Positions 1 through 8,330 are shown, numbered from the stretch's first letter. The stretch is DNA of 64,000 bases from Rhizobium sp. Q54 (GCA_945947575.1 CAMEYM010000005.1:45565-109564), one strand, 5' to 3'. Program-made: numbers and translations. Notes: generated by a model from the letters alone, not told the origin.

Positions 1-557
1 CCAAAGCTCGCCATCGCGTCGAGGAACATCGCGGCGCTCGACTCGACATGGAACGTATAGCGGCCGCAGCCGGTGCCGCGCACGGTGTCCGCTGACTCGC
101 CCACGTTGAAGAACGGCACACCGGCGCGTTCGCAGACCTTGGAAAGTACCTCGGCCTGGCCGTCGCCGACGCCGCCGATGAGGGCGCACAGGTTGCCGGT
201 CTCGACCAGGCGCTCGACGGCACGGGTCGCCGCCCCAGGCACCGGCGTGTTGGCGTGCAACAGCTCGAGGCGCAATCCGGCGGCATTCATCTGCTCGCCG
301 ACCAGTGCCTCACCGAGCACCGCGCCCATGCGGGCAGCCTCGCCGACGTAGTCGTTGATCGAGGTCGCGACCGTCGAAAGGCCGGTCTTGGCCGGCACGA
401 CAACGGCGATGCGGACCGGACGGGCCTCGGCGACCCCTCCCAGCACGCCGCGCTGGCGCAGCTGCTCCAGGGTCTGGGAGTGCGCCGGCGGCACGAGTGC
501 GGTCAGCGCCGCGGCGCCGCCAAGGGCGAGGAGTTCACGTCGCGTGGTACGGCGCAT
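1..557 (-). CDS. Periplasmic type-1 solute-binding protein (partial)
   Basis: This gene starts at 557 and runs off the left edge, so only about 185 N-terminal residues are visible. It opens with an arginine-rich n-region (MRRTTRRELLAL) and an Ala/Leu core ending PPAHSQ, an export signal with a weak Tat-like look. The rest (RIAVVVPAKTG near residue 48, LIGGVGDGQAE near 125, VPFFNVGESAD near 145) resembles LivJ/PBP1-type ABC substrate-binding proteins. It begins two bases after the stop of the MoxJ-like gene, so the two are co-transcribed. Binding proteins of this class occur beside PQQ alcohol dehydrogenases; the ligand is unknown. No permease or ATPase partner is visible in the window. Confidence 0.75.
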   Translation of the reverse strand, partial: MRRTTRRELLALGGAAALTALVPPAHSQTLEQLRQRGVLGGVAEARPVRIAVVVPAKTGLSTVATSINDYVGEAARMGAVLGEALVGEQMNAAGLRLELLHANTPVPGAATRAVERLVETGNLCALIGGVGDGQAEVLSKVCERAGVPFFNVGESADTVRGTGCGRYTFHVESSAAMFLDAMASF

Positions 558-559
558 GA

Positions 560-1387
560 CTAGCGACCCTCGATGTTGAGCATCGGTTCCGCCAGGAACA
601 TCAGCGGGATGTGCAGGTCGGCCAGGACCTCCTGGATCTCGCCCCAGCGCTTGACGATGGCGATGTCGAACAGGTCGCGGATCGATTCCTCGCCGCGACG
701 GAAACCGATGACCATGTTGAGGAACATCGGCGTAAACGGCGGTTCGAACTCGGGCGTCACCGGCAGGACGACGAGCGGCACCTCCGACAGCGCCGCGTAG
801 TATCCGGCGGCGGGGCCCCAGGTGACAGCTATGTCGTGCTTCTCGTTGATGACGTCGTCGATGGCCGTCTTGAGGTCGTATTCGTAGAACTCGACGATCG
901 CCTTGCCGATCCTGCGCACCTCGAATGCCTCTTGCGTCGGGCCCAACGGGGGTTGCATCCCGACCTTCAGGGTGGGCAGCAGCGGATCGTCGAACATCTC
1001 GATGCGATACGGACGATCGGCGCGCTGGACGAACACGTACGGGCTGCGGAAGTAGGCCAGCGTGCCGGTCAGAGTCGGGTGGCCGTCCTCGATCGCCATG
1101 ATCACGTCGCACTCGCCGGTGCGCAGGTAGTTGTCGATCATCGCGGCAGATGCCGGGAACCAGAAGTACGTGAGCTCGGCACCCATCTCCTCGGCGAGGA
1201 TCTTGGCGATACGGTTCTCGAAGCCGGTACCATCGGCGTGAGAGAAAGGCATGCGGTTGGGGTCGGCACAGACCCGCATTTCCCAGGCACGTGCGGTGCC
1301 GGCCGTTGCCCCGAGGGCCGCCGCGATGAGTGCGGCCGCCAGTACGACGCGCGACCCCAGCGCGCTCAATCGATCGAACGTACGCAT
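560..1387 (-). CDS. xoxJ: MoxJ/XoxJ-like periplasmic binding protein of quinoprotein dehydrogenase systems
   Basis: This 275-residue protein has an N-terminal signal peptide (hydrophobic stretch VVLAAALIAAALGA, cleavage after TARA) followed by WEMRVCADPNRMPFSH, the typical opening of the quinoprotein-associated solute-binding family that includes MoxJ and XoxJ. Later segments (DVIMAIEDG, VGMQPPLGPTQ, DIAVTWGPAAGYYA) fit a type-2 periplasmic binding fold. I chose the ATG at 1387 because GGTAGG lies upstream and the signal peptide follows directly; the longer frame to 1462 adds residues with no signal character. XoxJ is thought to help activate methanol dehydrogenase by partly opening it for cofactor insertion. 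Its position next to four such dehydrogenases supports that role here. The symbol is by family resemblance. Confidence 0.8.
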   Translation of the reverse strand: MRTFDRLSALGSRVVLAAALIAAALGATAGTARAWEMRVCADPNRMPFSHADGTGFENRIAKILAEEMGAELTYFWFPASAAMIDNYLRTGECDVIMAIEDGHPTLTGTLAYFRSPYVFVQRADRPYRIEMFDDPLLPTLKVGMQPPLGPTQEAFEVRRIGKAIVEFYEYDLKTAIDDVINEKHDIAVTWGPAAGYYAALSEVPLVVLPVTPEFEPPFTPMFLNMVIGFRRGEESIRDLFDIAIVKRWGEIQEVLADLHIPLMFLAEPMLNIEGR

Positions 1388-1564
1388 GCGAAAATACCTA
1401 CCGTCCTGCGCCCCGTGAGAAGCGCGATTCGCCCCGAAAATGAAGGAGGCCCGCGGTCGCATAGTACACCCGACCCGCTGGGCCCACGGAGCGTGTTTTA
1501 TTCACGAATACGAGGGAATGCAACGGTCTCCAAGCGTCGCGCGCCTCGCGCGCGCCCCTTCGGA

Positions 1565-1634
1565 AAAGAAAGGGGGGAAGGCATACGCCTTCCCCCCCAA
1601 ACCGTGCGCCGGGTGGGCAACCGCCCACCCGGCG
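1565..1634 (-). terminator. Tandem terminator hairpins after dehydrogenase 1
   Basis: Two hairpins follow the stop of the first dehydrogenase in the minus direction. The nearer one (1607-1634) has a perfect 12-bp stem with a 4-base loop. The second (1572-1597) has an 11-bp stem, GGGGGGAAGGC with its complement, followed on the minus strand by a T-rich tract. The second has the form of a Rho-independent terminator and resembles those behind the other three dehydrogenases. Confidence 0.8.
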
Positions 1635-1646
1635 TTTTCGGGCGAA

Positions 1647-3548
1647 TTAGCCCGGCAGCGCGAACACGTACAGGGTCGTGCCCGAGCGGCGGTAGCGAGC
1701 CGGTGCGGTCGGAGACGCGTTGGCCGCTACGGCAGTGTTGGATGCCGCCGCGCTCGCGATGACGGCGATGTACTGCTTGTTGTTGTAGCGGTAGGTGATC
1801 GGCGACTGGCGGAAGGACGAGCCGGCGCGGAACTCCCACGCCGTTGTGCCGTCACGGGTGTTCATCGCACGCAGGACGCCCGTGTCGTTGCCGCCCTGGA
1901 ACAGGAGGTCGCCCGCCGTCGCCAGGATCGGGTTACGGTTGGCGTCGGTGGTGAACTCCCTTGTCCACACGCGCTTGCGGCCGATCGGATCCTGCGCGAT
2001 CAGCTGGCCTTGGGCGGTGGTGGGCTGCCCATTGAGGCCGAGCTGCGGCGAGCCCGAGAGCGAGGTGCGCAGACGATAGCCGCCGGTCATGGCGTTCCCC
2101 GGCGTGTAGTCGCCCTTGACCATGCGCAGAGCGCCGCAGCTGTTGTCGGTGGCCGTGTAGAGCCAGCCGGTCTTCGGGCTGTAGGCGTCCTGCTCCCAGT
2201 TGCGGGCCGCGGTACCCGGGCAGAACACGACTTCGGTGCCGGTGTAATCGGCAGGCTTGTTGTTGGCCATCGGGTCGGCCTGGGTGTACTTCCGACGGTC
2301 GGCAAGATCGGTGAACATGATCTTGTTGATGTCGTACATCGGCAGGCCAGTGGCCATGTCGACGCCCTTCATGATGTCCTGGTAGGTGTGCATCCAGGGC
2401 TCGGAGACGAGCTTGCCGGTGGCGCGATCCCACACATAGAACATGCCGTTGCGGGCGGCCTTGACGGCCGTCTTGACGGTCTGACCGTTGATGTTGAGGT
2501 CGACGAGCGGCGTGATCAGCGGCTCGTCGAGGTCCCACATGTCGGTCGGGGTGATGTTGTAGCCCCACACCAGCTCGCCCGTGGTCGCGTCACGCGCCAT
2601 CTGCGAAGCGCAGAAGTTGTTGTGGTAGCTGGTCAGCGTGCCCTTCGCGTCGAGGTCGATCTTGCCCCATTCGCGGCGATAGTCCGGGTTCCACGGACCG
2701 CAGTTGCCGGTCGAGTAGTAGAACATGTTCAGGTCGGGATCGAAGGTGAAGTAGCCCCAAGAGGTGCCACCGCCACGCTTCCACGAATCGCCGAACCAGC
2801 TGTCGAGCGCCGGGTTGGCGCCGGCCAGGTACGGATAGTTCTTGTTGAAGCGGGCGCCGATGCCGACTTCGTTGTTCGGGCCCATGTTGTACATGGTCCA
2901 CATGTTGCGGCCGGTGTCGAGGTTGTAGGCATGCACCTTGCCGCGCACGCCGAACTCGCCACCTTCGTTGCCGCCGATGAACAGCTTGCCGGCAACGATG
3001 TTGTTGCCCGCCATGCCTTCGCCGCGCGTGATATCGACGCCGACGGTGCGCCACAGCTGCTCACCCGACTTGGCGTCGAGGCCGATGTTCTGGCCGTCGA
3101 GGGTCGAGTAGAAGATCTTGCCTTCGGCGTAGTACAGACCGCGTGTCTGCGCGCCGCAGCAGGTCTGCGCCGTGGCGAGAGCGACGTCCATGGTGGGACG
3201 GAATTCCCACTTGATGACGCCCTGTTTGGCCAAGTCGAGCGCGTAGACGTAGTTCGGCTTCGGGGACGCGATGTACATCGTGTCGCCGATGACCAGCGGC
3301 GAAGCCTCGTGCTGGTCATGGATGCCGATCTGCATCGTCCAAGCGACGGACAGATTCTTGACGTTGGTCAGGTTGATCTGGTCGAGGGTCGAGTAGTTCC
3401 AGCCGTTGTACGTGATGCTCGGCATCACGACGTTGGCCGGGTCGCGCGAGAGGCGCAGCACGTCCTCATTGGCGACGGCGGTGCCGGAAACGCCCGCAGC
3501 GGCGCACAGCGCCAGCGCGGATGTCGTTACCTTCCAGGTATTCGTCAT
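1647..3548 (-). CDS. PQQ-dependent alcohol dehydrogenase, predicted lanthanide type (paralogue 1)
   Basis: This 633-residue periplasmic quinoprotein belongs to the methanol/ethanol dehydrogenase family, an eight-bladed propeller that oxidises a primary alcohol and passes electrons to cytochrome c. A signal peptide ends near ASGTAVAN/SGTAVAN (residue 27). Adjacent cysteines 130-131 form the family's vicinal disulphide. Predicted metal ligands are Glu198 (GGEFGVRG), Asn282 (STGNCGPWN), catalytic Asp339 and Asp341 (MWDLDEP). The second Asp of the D-x-D pair is the established marker of lanthanide rather than calcium use; MxaF has Ala there. The start has GGGGAGG six bases upstream. Unlike classical XoxF (GNPAPWN), this group has GNCGPWN plus a second cysteine at 313. 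Substrate is not predictable; methanol, ethanol or longer alcohols are possible. Confidence 0.92.
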   Translation of the reverse strand: MTNTWKVTTSALALCAAAGVSGTAVANEDVLRLSRDPANVVMPSITYNGWNYSTLDQINLTNVKNLSVAWTMQIGIHDQHEASPLVIGDTMYIASPKPNYVYALDLAKQGVIKWEFRPTMDVALATAQTCCGAQTRGLYYAEGKIFYSTLDGQNIGLDAKSGEQLWRTVGVDITRGEGMAGNNIVAGKLFIGGNEGGEFGVRGKVHAYNLDTGRNMWTMYNMGPNNEVGIGARFNKNYPYLAGANPALDSWFGDSWKRGGGTSWGYFTFDPDLNMFYYSTGNCGPWNPDYRREWGKIDLDAKGTLTSYHNNFCASQMARDATTGELVWGYNITPTDMWDLDEPLITPLVDLNINGQTVKTAVKAARNGMFYVWDRATGKLVSEPWMHTYQDIMKGVDMATGLPMYDINKIMFTDLADRRKYTQADPMANNKPADYTGTEVVFCPGTAARNWEQDAYSPKTGWLYTATDNSCGALRMVKGDYTPGNAMTGGYRLRTSLSGSPQLGLNGQPTTAQGQLIAQDPIGRKRVWTREFTTDANRNPILATAGDLLFQGGNDTGVLRAMNTRDGTTAWEFRAGSSFRQSPITYRYNNKQYIAVIASAAASNTAVAANASPTAPARYRRSGTTLYVFALPG

Positions 3549-3639
3549 TCATAACCTCCCCTAGGGGCCTGAAGTGCGCTCAGGCGGCGCGGATCGTCCG
3601 CCGGTTGGCAAGCTCTTGCGTCCGGCGTCTGACTGCTAG

Positions 3640-3658
3640 GGATTGTGGTCAAAAAAGG
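3640..3658 (-). promoter_or_regulatory. Shared upstream element of dehydrogenase 1
   Basis: About 90 bases upstream of the start, the minus strand reads CTTTTTTGACCACAATCC. Closely similar sequences precede dehydrogenases 2 (5825-5843) and 3 (8101-8119), with the poly-T and ACAATCC parts constant. TTGACC could be a -35 box, but no convincing -10 is visible, so an operator is equally possible. The function is inferred only from recurrence and position. Confidence 0.4.
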
Positions 3659-3776
3659 CAGGAGGGGGAAGCCCTGGCGGTCGCGCATTGGCGCGCGCCT
3701 CCTGTGTCGCGCCGGTGCTGCCCTACTAGGGCTGGTTGTGTTGCCGGTCCCGCGCCAGTTCGGGAAGCGCTGCCCC

Positions 3777-3812
3777 AAAAAGAAGCGGGGGGAAGGTTGC
3801 CCTTCCCCCCGC
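3777..3812 (-). terminator. Terminator after dehydrogenase 2
   Basis: A perfect 12-bp stem lies at 3785-3812: GCGGGGGGAAGG and its complement around a 4-base loop. On the minus strand it is followed by TTCTTTTT. This is a strong intrinsic terminator about 28 bases past the stop of dehydrogenase 2, and its stem closely resembles the hairpin behind dehydrogenase 1. Confidence 0.85.
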
Positions 3813-3839
3813 AACGTCATGTCCGTGTCTCGCTGCTAG

Positions 3840-5735
3840 TTAGCCGGGCAGCTTGAACACATAGAGCGTGGTGCCCGAACGACGGTACCGGTTGGCGTCG
3901 TTGGCAGCCGCGTTCGCAGCGACGGCAGTGTTCGCCGCCGCCGAGCTGGCGATGACGGCGATGTACTGCTTGTTGTTGTGCATGTAGGTGATCGGCGATT
4001 GGTTCCAACGCGAACCGGTCCGGAACTCCCACACCGTCTCAAGGGTACGAGCGTTCATGGCGCGCAGAACGCCCTGGTCGTTGCCGCCCTGGAGCAGGAA
4101 GCCGCCCGCGGTTGAGCTGACCGGGGTCTGGTTGGCGACGGCCCAGTCACGTTGAACCGCGATGCGGCGGCCGACCGGGTCCATGGCCTTCAGGCTGCCC
4201 GGAGTGGTCGTCACTTGACCGGCGAGATCACGTGCCGGCTCGGCGGCACCGCCGGCGTTGCGGCGCAGGGTGTAGCCCTGGCCCGGAACGTAATCGCCCT
4301 TGATCACGACCTGGGTTTGGCAGGAGTTGTCGGTCGAAACGTACTTCCAGCCGGTCTGCGGGTTGTAGGTGTCGTTCTGCCAATTGCGCGCAGCGATGCC
4401 CGGGCACCACGTGATCTCCGTGCCCGTGTAGTTGTCCGGCTTGCCCTCGCCGCCGCGCGGGTCGGCCTGGGTGTAACGGCGGCGATCGGCGACGTCGGTA
4501 AACGCCATACGATCGATGTCGTACAGCGGCGTGCCGCGCTCCCAGTCATAGCCCTTCGTGAAGTCGGCGAAGGTATGCATCCACGGCTCGCTGACCAGCT
4601 TGCCGGTGGCGCGGTCCCACGCGTGGAACCAGCCGTTGCGGGCGGCCTTGAGCGCGACCTTGCGCACCTGGCCGTTGACGGTGATGTCGACCAGCGGCGT
4701 GTTGAGCGGCTCGTCGAGGTCCCACATGTCCTGCGGGGTGATGTTGTACGCCCAGATCAGCTCGCCGGTGGTGGCGTCACGGGCCATCTGCGAGGCGCAG
4801 AAGTTCGAGTGATAGGTCATCAGGGCGCCCTTGGCGTCGAGCTCCACCTGACCCCACGGACGGCGATAGTCCGGGTTCCACGGACCGCAGTTGCCGGTCG
4901 AGTAGTAGAACATGTTCAGGTCGGGATCGAACGTGAAGTAGCCCCAGCTGGTGCCACCGCCACGCTTCCACGAGTCGCCGACCCATGTGTCGAGGGCCGG
5001 GTTTGCCTGGCTGTGGCCGAAGTAGTTCCTGTTGAAACGCGGACCGATGCCGACCTCGTTGCTCGGGCCCATGTTGTACATGGTCCACATCTGACGGCCG
5101 GTATCGATGTTGTAGGCGTGCACCTTACCGCGGGCGCCGCCCTCGCCACCTTCGTTGCCGCCGATGAAGAGCTTGCCGGCGACGATGCCGTTGCCCGCCA
5201 TGCCCTCGTAGCGCGTGATGTCGGTGCCGACCGTGCGCCACAGCTGTTCACCCGACTTCGCGTCGAGGCCGATCACCTGGCCGTCGAGGGTGGCGTAGAA
5301 GATCTTGTTCTCGGCGTAGTAGAGCGCGCGCGTCTGCGCGCCGCAGCAGGTCTGCGACGTGGCGAGAGCGACGTCCATGGTCGGACGGAACTCCCACTTG
5401 ATGACGCCCTGCTTGGTGAGGTCGAGCGCGTAGACGTAGTTCGGCTTCGGAGAAGCGATGTACATCGTGTCGCCGACGACCAGCGGCGAGGCCTCGTGGC
5501 TGTCGAGAATGCCGATCTGCAGCGTCCAGGCGACGCCGAGATTCTTGATGTTGGTCAGATTGATCTGATCGAGGGCCGAATAGTTCCAGCCGTTGTAGGT
5601 GTAGTTAGGCATCACGACGTTGGCCGGGTCCTTCGACTTGGCAATTACGTCGGCATTGCCGAACGCGGCGCCGGACGCGCCCGCGACGGCGGCGAACGCC
5701 AGCGCGGAGGTCGTTACATTCCACGTCTTTGACAT
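3840..5735 (-). CDS. PQQ-dependent alcohol dehydrogenase, predicted lanthanide type (paralogue 2)
   Basis: This is the second of the four paralogues, 631 residues from the ATG at 5735, which has GGGAGGG upstream and a clear signal peptide (MSKTWNVTTSALAFAAVAG). The open frame continues upstream to 5960, but that part has no signal-like or homologous sequence. It keeps the vicinal cysteines (TCCGAQTR), the metal-binding Glu in GGEGGARG, Asn in STGNCGPWN and the lanthanide-type Asp pair in MWDLDEP. Differences from paralogue 1 are spread throughout, mostly in the loop after NRNYFG and in the C-terminal third, so this is not a recent identical copy. It is expressed separately, with its own upstream element and terminator. 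Confidence 0.92.
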   Translation of the reverse strand: MSKTWNVTTSALAFAAVAGASGAAFGNADVIAKSKDPANVVMPNYTYNGWNYSALDQINLTNIKNLGVAWTLQIGILDSHEASPLVVGDTMYIASPKPNYVYALDLTKQGVIKWEFRPTMDVALATSQTCCGAQTRALYYAENKIFYATLDGQVIGLDAKSGEQLWRTVGTDITRYEGMAGNGIVAGKLFIGGNEGGEGGARGKVHAYNIDTGRQMWTMYNMGPSNEVGIGPRFNRNYFGHSQANPALDTWVGDSWKRGGGTSWGYFTFDPDLNMFYYSTGNCGPWNPDYRRPWGQVELDAKGALMTYHSNFCASQMARDATTGELIWAYNITPQDMWDLDEPLNTPLVDITVNGQVRKVALKAARNGWFHAWDRATGKLVSEPWMHTFADFTKGYDWERGTPLYDIDRMAFTDVADRRRYTQADPRGGEGKPDNYTGTEITWCPGIAARNWQNDTYNPQTGWKYVSTDNSCQTQVVIKGDYVPGQGYTLRRNAGGAAEPARDLAGQVTTTPGSLKAMDPVGRRIAVQRDWAVANQTPVSSTAGGFLLQGGNDQGVLRAMNARTLETVWEFRTGSRWNQSPITYMHNNKQYIAVIASSAAANTAVAANAAANDANRYRRSGTTLYVFKLPG

Positions 5736-5824
5736 TTTGCGTTTCCCTCCCAGGAAACAGGTACGCGCCCCCCTCGGAGCGACGTTACCGGTCGGCGGGG
5801 CGAACATTCCCCACCAAATCGGCT

Positions 5825-5843
5825 GGATTGTGTTTGAAAAAGG
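5825..5843 (-). promoter_or_regulatory. Shared upstream element of dehydrogenase 2
   Basis: On the minus strand this reads CCTTTTTCAAACACAATCC, 90 bases upstream of the start, the same distance as in dehydrogenase 1. Similarity with the dehydrogenase 1 upstream region continues on the distal side (GGCAGGAGGGG, 5842-5852 versus 3656-3666), which suggests gene and control region were duplicated together. Confidence 0.4.
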
Positions 5844-5958
5844 GCAGGAGGGGAAGCTTCCAGCGGCAAACTGGCAGACCCCTTGTGCGCGCACCTCGCC
5901 GCCGCGCGCAATCAAATTTCGCGCCTCGCCGGGGAACCAGAGAATCCTTGGCCCGCCC

Positions 5959-6027
5959 AAAAGAAAGAGGGGGAAGACTTGCGTCTTCCCCCTCTCGTCT
6001 TAGGCGCTGCCTACACCGCAGGCAGCG
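5959..6027 (-). terminator. Tandem terminator hairpins after dehydrogenase 3
   Basis: The hairpin at 5967-5994 has a 12-bp perfect stem (GAGGGGGAAGAC with its complement) and loop GCAA on the minus strand, followed by TTTCTTTT. A second hairpin with 8-bp arms (CGCTGCCT/AGGCAGCG, 6005-6027) lies between it and the gene. The two-hairpin arrangement repeats that behind dehydrogenase 1. Confidence 0.85.
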
Positions 6028-6042
6028 TGTCTTTGCTGACCG

Positions 6043-7956
6043 TTAGCCGGGCAGCTTGAAGACGTACAGGGTCGAGCCCGAACGGCGGTAGCGGTTCGAG
6101 TCGTTCGCGGCTGCGTTCGCAGCGACGGCCGTGTTGGCCGCGGCCGAGGACGCGATCACGGCGACGAATTGCTTGCCGCCCTGGCTGTAGGTGATCGGCG
6201 ACTGACGGCAGCGTGAGCCCCACTTGAAGGCCCACACTTCTGCACCGGTAGTCGCATTCATGGCACGGAACGAGCCATTGTCGTTACCGCAGGTGAAGAG
6301 CAGGTCGCCGGCAGTAGCCATCACCGGAACCTGGTTCGAGAAGCGGTAGTTGACCGTGAACGCGGTCTTGTTGCCGGCCACGTCGATCGCGAGCAGCTGG
6401 CTCTGGTTCGGCGTGTCGGTGCCGTCCACGAGCTTGTTGGGCAGACCGCCCGGCAGCGTGACTGACTGACGCAGCGTGTAGCCCTGACCGGGGACGTAGT
6501 CGCCCTTGATCATGCGCTGGCAGCCGCCGTCGAGGCTGTTGCTGAAGTACAGGAAGCCCGTCTTCGGCGAGTAGGCGTCGTTGTCCCAGTTACGGGCGTT
6601 GGTACCCGGGTAGTAGCACGCTTCGGTACCCGTGTAGCCGGCTGCGCCGGCAGCAATGGGGCCTGTCCGGTTGGGCAAGTACTTGTCCTGGTCGGCCTTG
6701 TCCGTCCAGTAGGCGACGTTGATGTTCATGTTGTGGCGGCCCGTGGTGCGGTTGATCCACTTCCCCTGGGCATCCTTCTTCCACATGTCCTGGAAGGTGT
6801 GCATCCACGGATCGTTCAACATCTCGCCGGTCTGGCGATCCCAGATGTAGAACAGGCCGTCGCGCGCCGCCTTGATGGCCGTCTTACGGACGGTGCCACC
6901 GATGTTGACGTCAACCAGCGGCGTGATCAGCGGATGGTCGATGTCCCAATGATCTTGCGGCGTGAGGTTGAACGCCCAGATCAACTCGCCGGTGGTGCCG
7001 TCGCGGGCCATCTGCGAAGCGCAGTAGTTCGAGCGCCAGTCGGCGAGGCCGCCGTTGGCGTCGAGATCGAACTTGCCCCACTCGCGGCGATAGTCCGGGT
7101 TCCACGGACCGCAGTTGCCGGTCGAGTAGTGGAAGATGTTGAGGTCCGGATCCCACGTGAAGTAGCCCCACGCGGTGCCGCCGCCACGCTTCCACGAGTC
7201 GCCCCACCAGCTGTCGAGAGCCGGGTTCGGCTTCTTGTCGTCGACGTAGAAGGGCTTGAACCGCGGGCCGATGCCGACCTCGTTGTTCGGGCCCATGTTG
7301 TACATGACCCACTGCTGACGACCGGTGTCGATGTTGTAGGCCTGCACCTTACCGCGGGCGCCGCCTTCACCACCTTCGTTGCCGCCGATGAACAGCTTGC
7401 CGATGACGATGTTGTTGCCGGCCATGCCCTCATAGCGGGTGATGTCCGTGCCAACCGTGCGCCACAGCTGCTCGCCCGACTTCGCGTCCAGGCCGATGTT
7501 CTGGCCGTCGAGGGTCGAGTAGAAGATCTTGCCTTCGGCGTAATACAGACCACGGGTCTGCGCGCCGCAGCAGGTCTGCGAGGTCGCCAGAGCGACGTCC
7601 ATGGTGGGACGGAATTCCCACTTGATGACGCCGTCTTTGGTCAGGTCGAGGGCGTAGACGTAGTTCGGCTTCGGGGACGCGATGTACATCGTGTCGCCGA
7701 TGACCAGCGGCGAAGCTTCGTGCTGGTCGAGAATGCCGATCTGCATCGTCCAAGCGACCGACAGGTTCTTGACGTTGGTCAGGTTGATCTGATTCAGCGT
7801 CGAGTAGTTCCAGCCGTTGTACGTGATGCTCGGCATCACGACGTTGGCCGGATCGGCGGACAGCTTCTTCACGTCGTCGTTGGCGACGGCAGTGCCCGAC
7901 ATCCCCGCGACGGCGGCAAGCGCCAGCGCGGAAGTAGTTACGTTCCACTTGTTCAT
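6043..7956 (-). CDS. PQQ-dependent alcohol dehydrogenase, predicted lanthanide type (paralogue 3)
   Basis: The third paralogue has 637 residues from the ATG at 7956, preceded by GGGAGGG, with signal peptide MNKWNVTTSALALAAVAGMSGTAVAN. The family hallmarks are present: TCCGAQTRG disulphide, GGEGGARGK metal Glu, STGNCGPWN metal Asn, and an Asp pair in HWDIDHP. This is the most divergent member at the active-site segment. The Glu after the Asp pair in the other three is His here, Met before Trp is also His, and YYSTGN is HYSTGN. Such changes next to the catalytic Asp may alter substrate range. It has its own terminator and an enlarged upstream region. Confidence 0.92.
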   Translation of the reverse strand: MNKWNVTTSALALAAVAGMSGTAVANDDVKKLSADPANVVMPSITYNGWNYSTLNQINLTNVKNLSVAWTMQIGILDQHEASPLVIGDTMYIASPKPNYVYALDLTKDGVIKWEFRPTMDVALATSQTCCGAQTRGLYYAEGKIFYSTLDGQNIGLDAKSGEQLWRTVGTDITRYEGMAGNNIVIGKLFIGGNEGGEGGARGKVQAYNIDTGRQQWVMYNMGPNNEVGIGPRFKPFYVDDKKPNPALDSWWGDSWKRGGGTAWGYFTWDPDLNIFHYSTGNCGPWNPDYRREWGKFDLDANGGLADWRSNYCASQMARDGTTGELIWAFNLTPQDHWDIDHPLITPLVDVNIGGTVRKTAIKAARDGLFYIWDRQTGEMLNDPWMHTFQDMWKKDAQGKWINRTTGRHNMNINVAYWTDKADQDKYLPNRTGPIAAGAAGYTGTEACYYPGTNARNWDNDAYSPKTGFLYFSNSLDGGCQRMIKGDYVPGQGYTLRQSVTLPGGLPNKLVDGTDTPNQSQLLAIDVAGNKTAFTVNYRFSNQVPVMATAGDLLFTCGNDNGSFRAMNATTGAEVWAFKWGSRCRQSPITYSQGGKQFVAVIASSAAANTAVAANAAANDSNRYRRSGSTLYVFKLPG

Positions 7957-8100
7957 ATAAGCCCTCCCATTAGGACTTCTGAGGCACGAACGGGCGCCGC
8001 GGTTTCGCTTCGCCGTTCGCGATTTCGCTGAGGTGCTCGGCGGGGTACGCACAAGGCAAACGCCTCGAGCGATCTCGCTGTGTCGCCCCCCAACTAGGGG

Positions 8101-8119
8101 GGATTGTCTGCGAAAAACC
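8101..8119 (-). promoter_or_regulatory. Shared upstream element of dehydrogenase 3
   Basis: On the minus strand this reads GGTTTTTCGCAGACAATCC, about 145 bases upstream of the start, against about 90 for paralogues 1 and 2. The poly-T and ACAATCC parts are conserved. No clear counterpart is found upstream of dehydrogenase 4. Confidence 0.38.
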
Positions 8120-8162
8120 GAACCGGCGGAAGCCTGAGTCTTCCGCGCTCACGGTAGCGTTC

Positions 8163-8219
8163 CTGCTCAGGAAATGAGCAGCCACCACGTGTGTCGCGGC
8201 ACATACGTCGCGGCACATA
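8163..8219. promoter_or_regulatory. Inverted repeat plus 14-base-period direct repeat upstream of dehydrogenase 3
   Basis: CTGCTC and GAGCAG form an inverted repeat with a 7-base spacer (8163-8181). Next to it, GTCGCGGCACATA occurs twice (8193-8205 and 8207-8219) with one base between copies. Paired sites like these upstream of a promoter often bind a dimeric activator or response regulator. The regulator is not identified. Confidence 0.4.
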
Positions 8220-8300
8220 ATAAGAGAGGGGGGGGGCCTAGGCCTTCTCCTCCAAACACGGTGTTGTTTGTGGCGTCGCCAAGCTGAAGGAGCCAACGGA

Positions 8301-8330
8301 GAAGGGGGAGAACTTGCGTCCTCCCCCTTC
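8301..8330 (-). terminator. Terminator after dehydrogenase 4
   Basis: GAAGGGGGAG and its exact complement form a 10-bp stem. The loop region carries the same ACTTGCGTC string as the terminator behind dehydrogenase 3, so the two look homologous. The following T tract is weak. Confidence 0.7.

Noticed and set aside
1440..3554. 704-residue plus-strand frame opposite dehydrogenase 1, and similar frames opposite dehydrogenases 2-4
   Set aside because: They mirror strongly conserved dehydrogenase genes, and their translations are Val/Arg/Gly/His-rich without recognisable domains.
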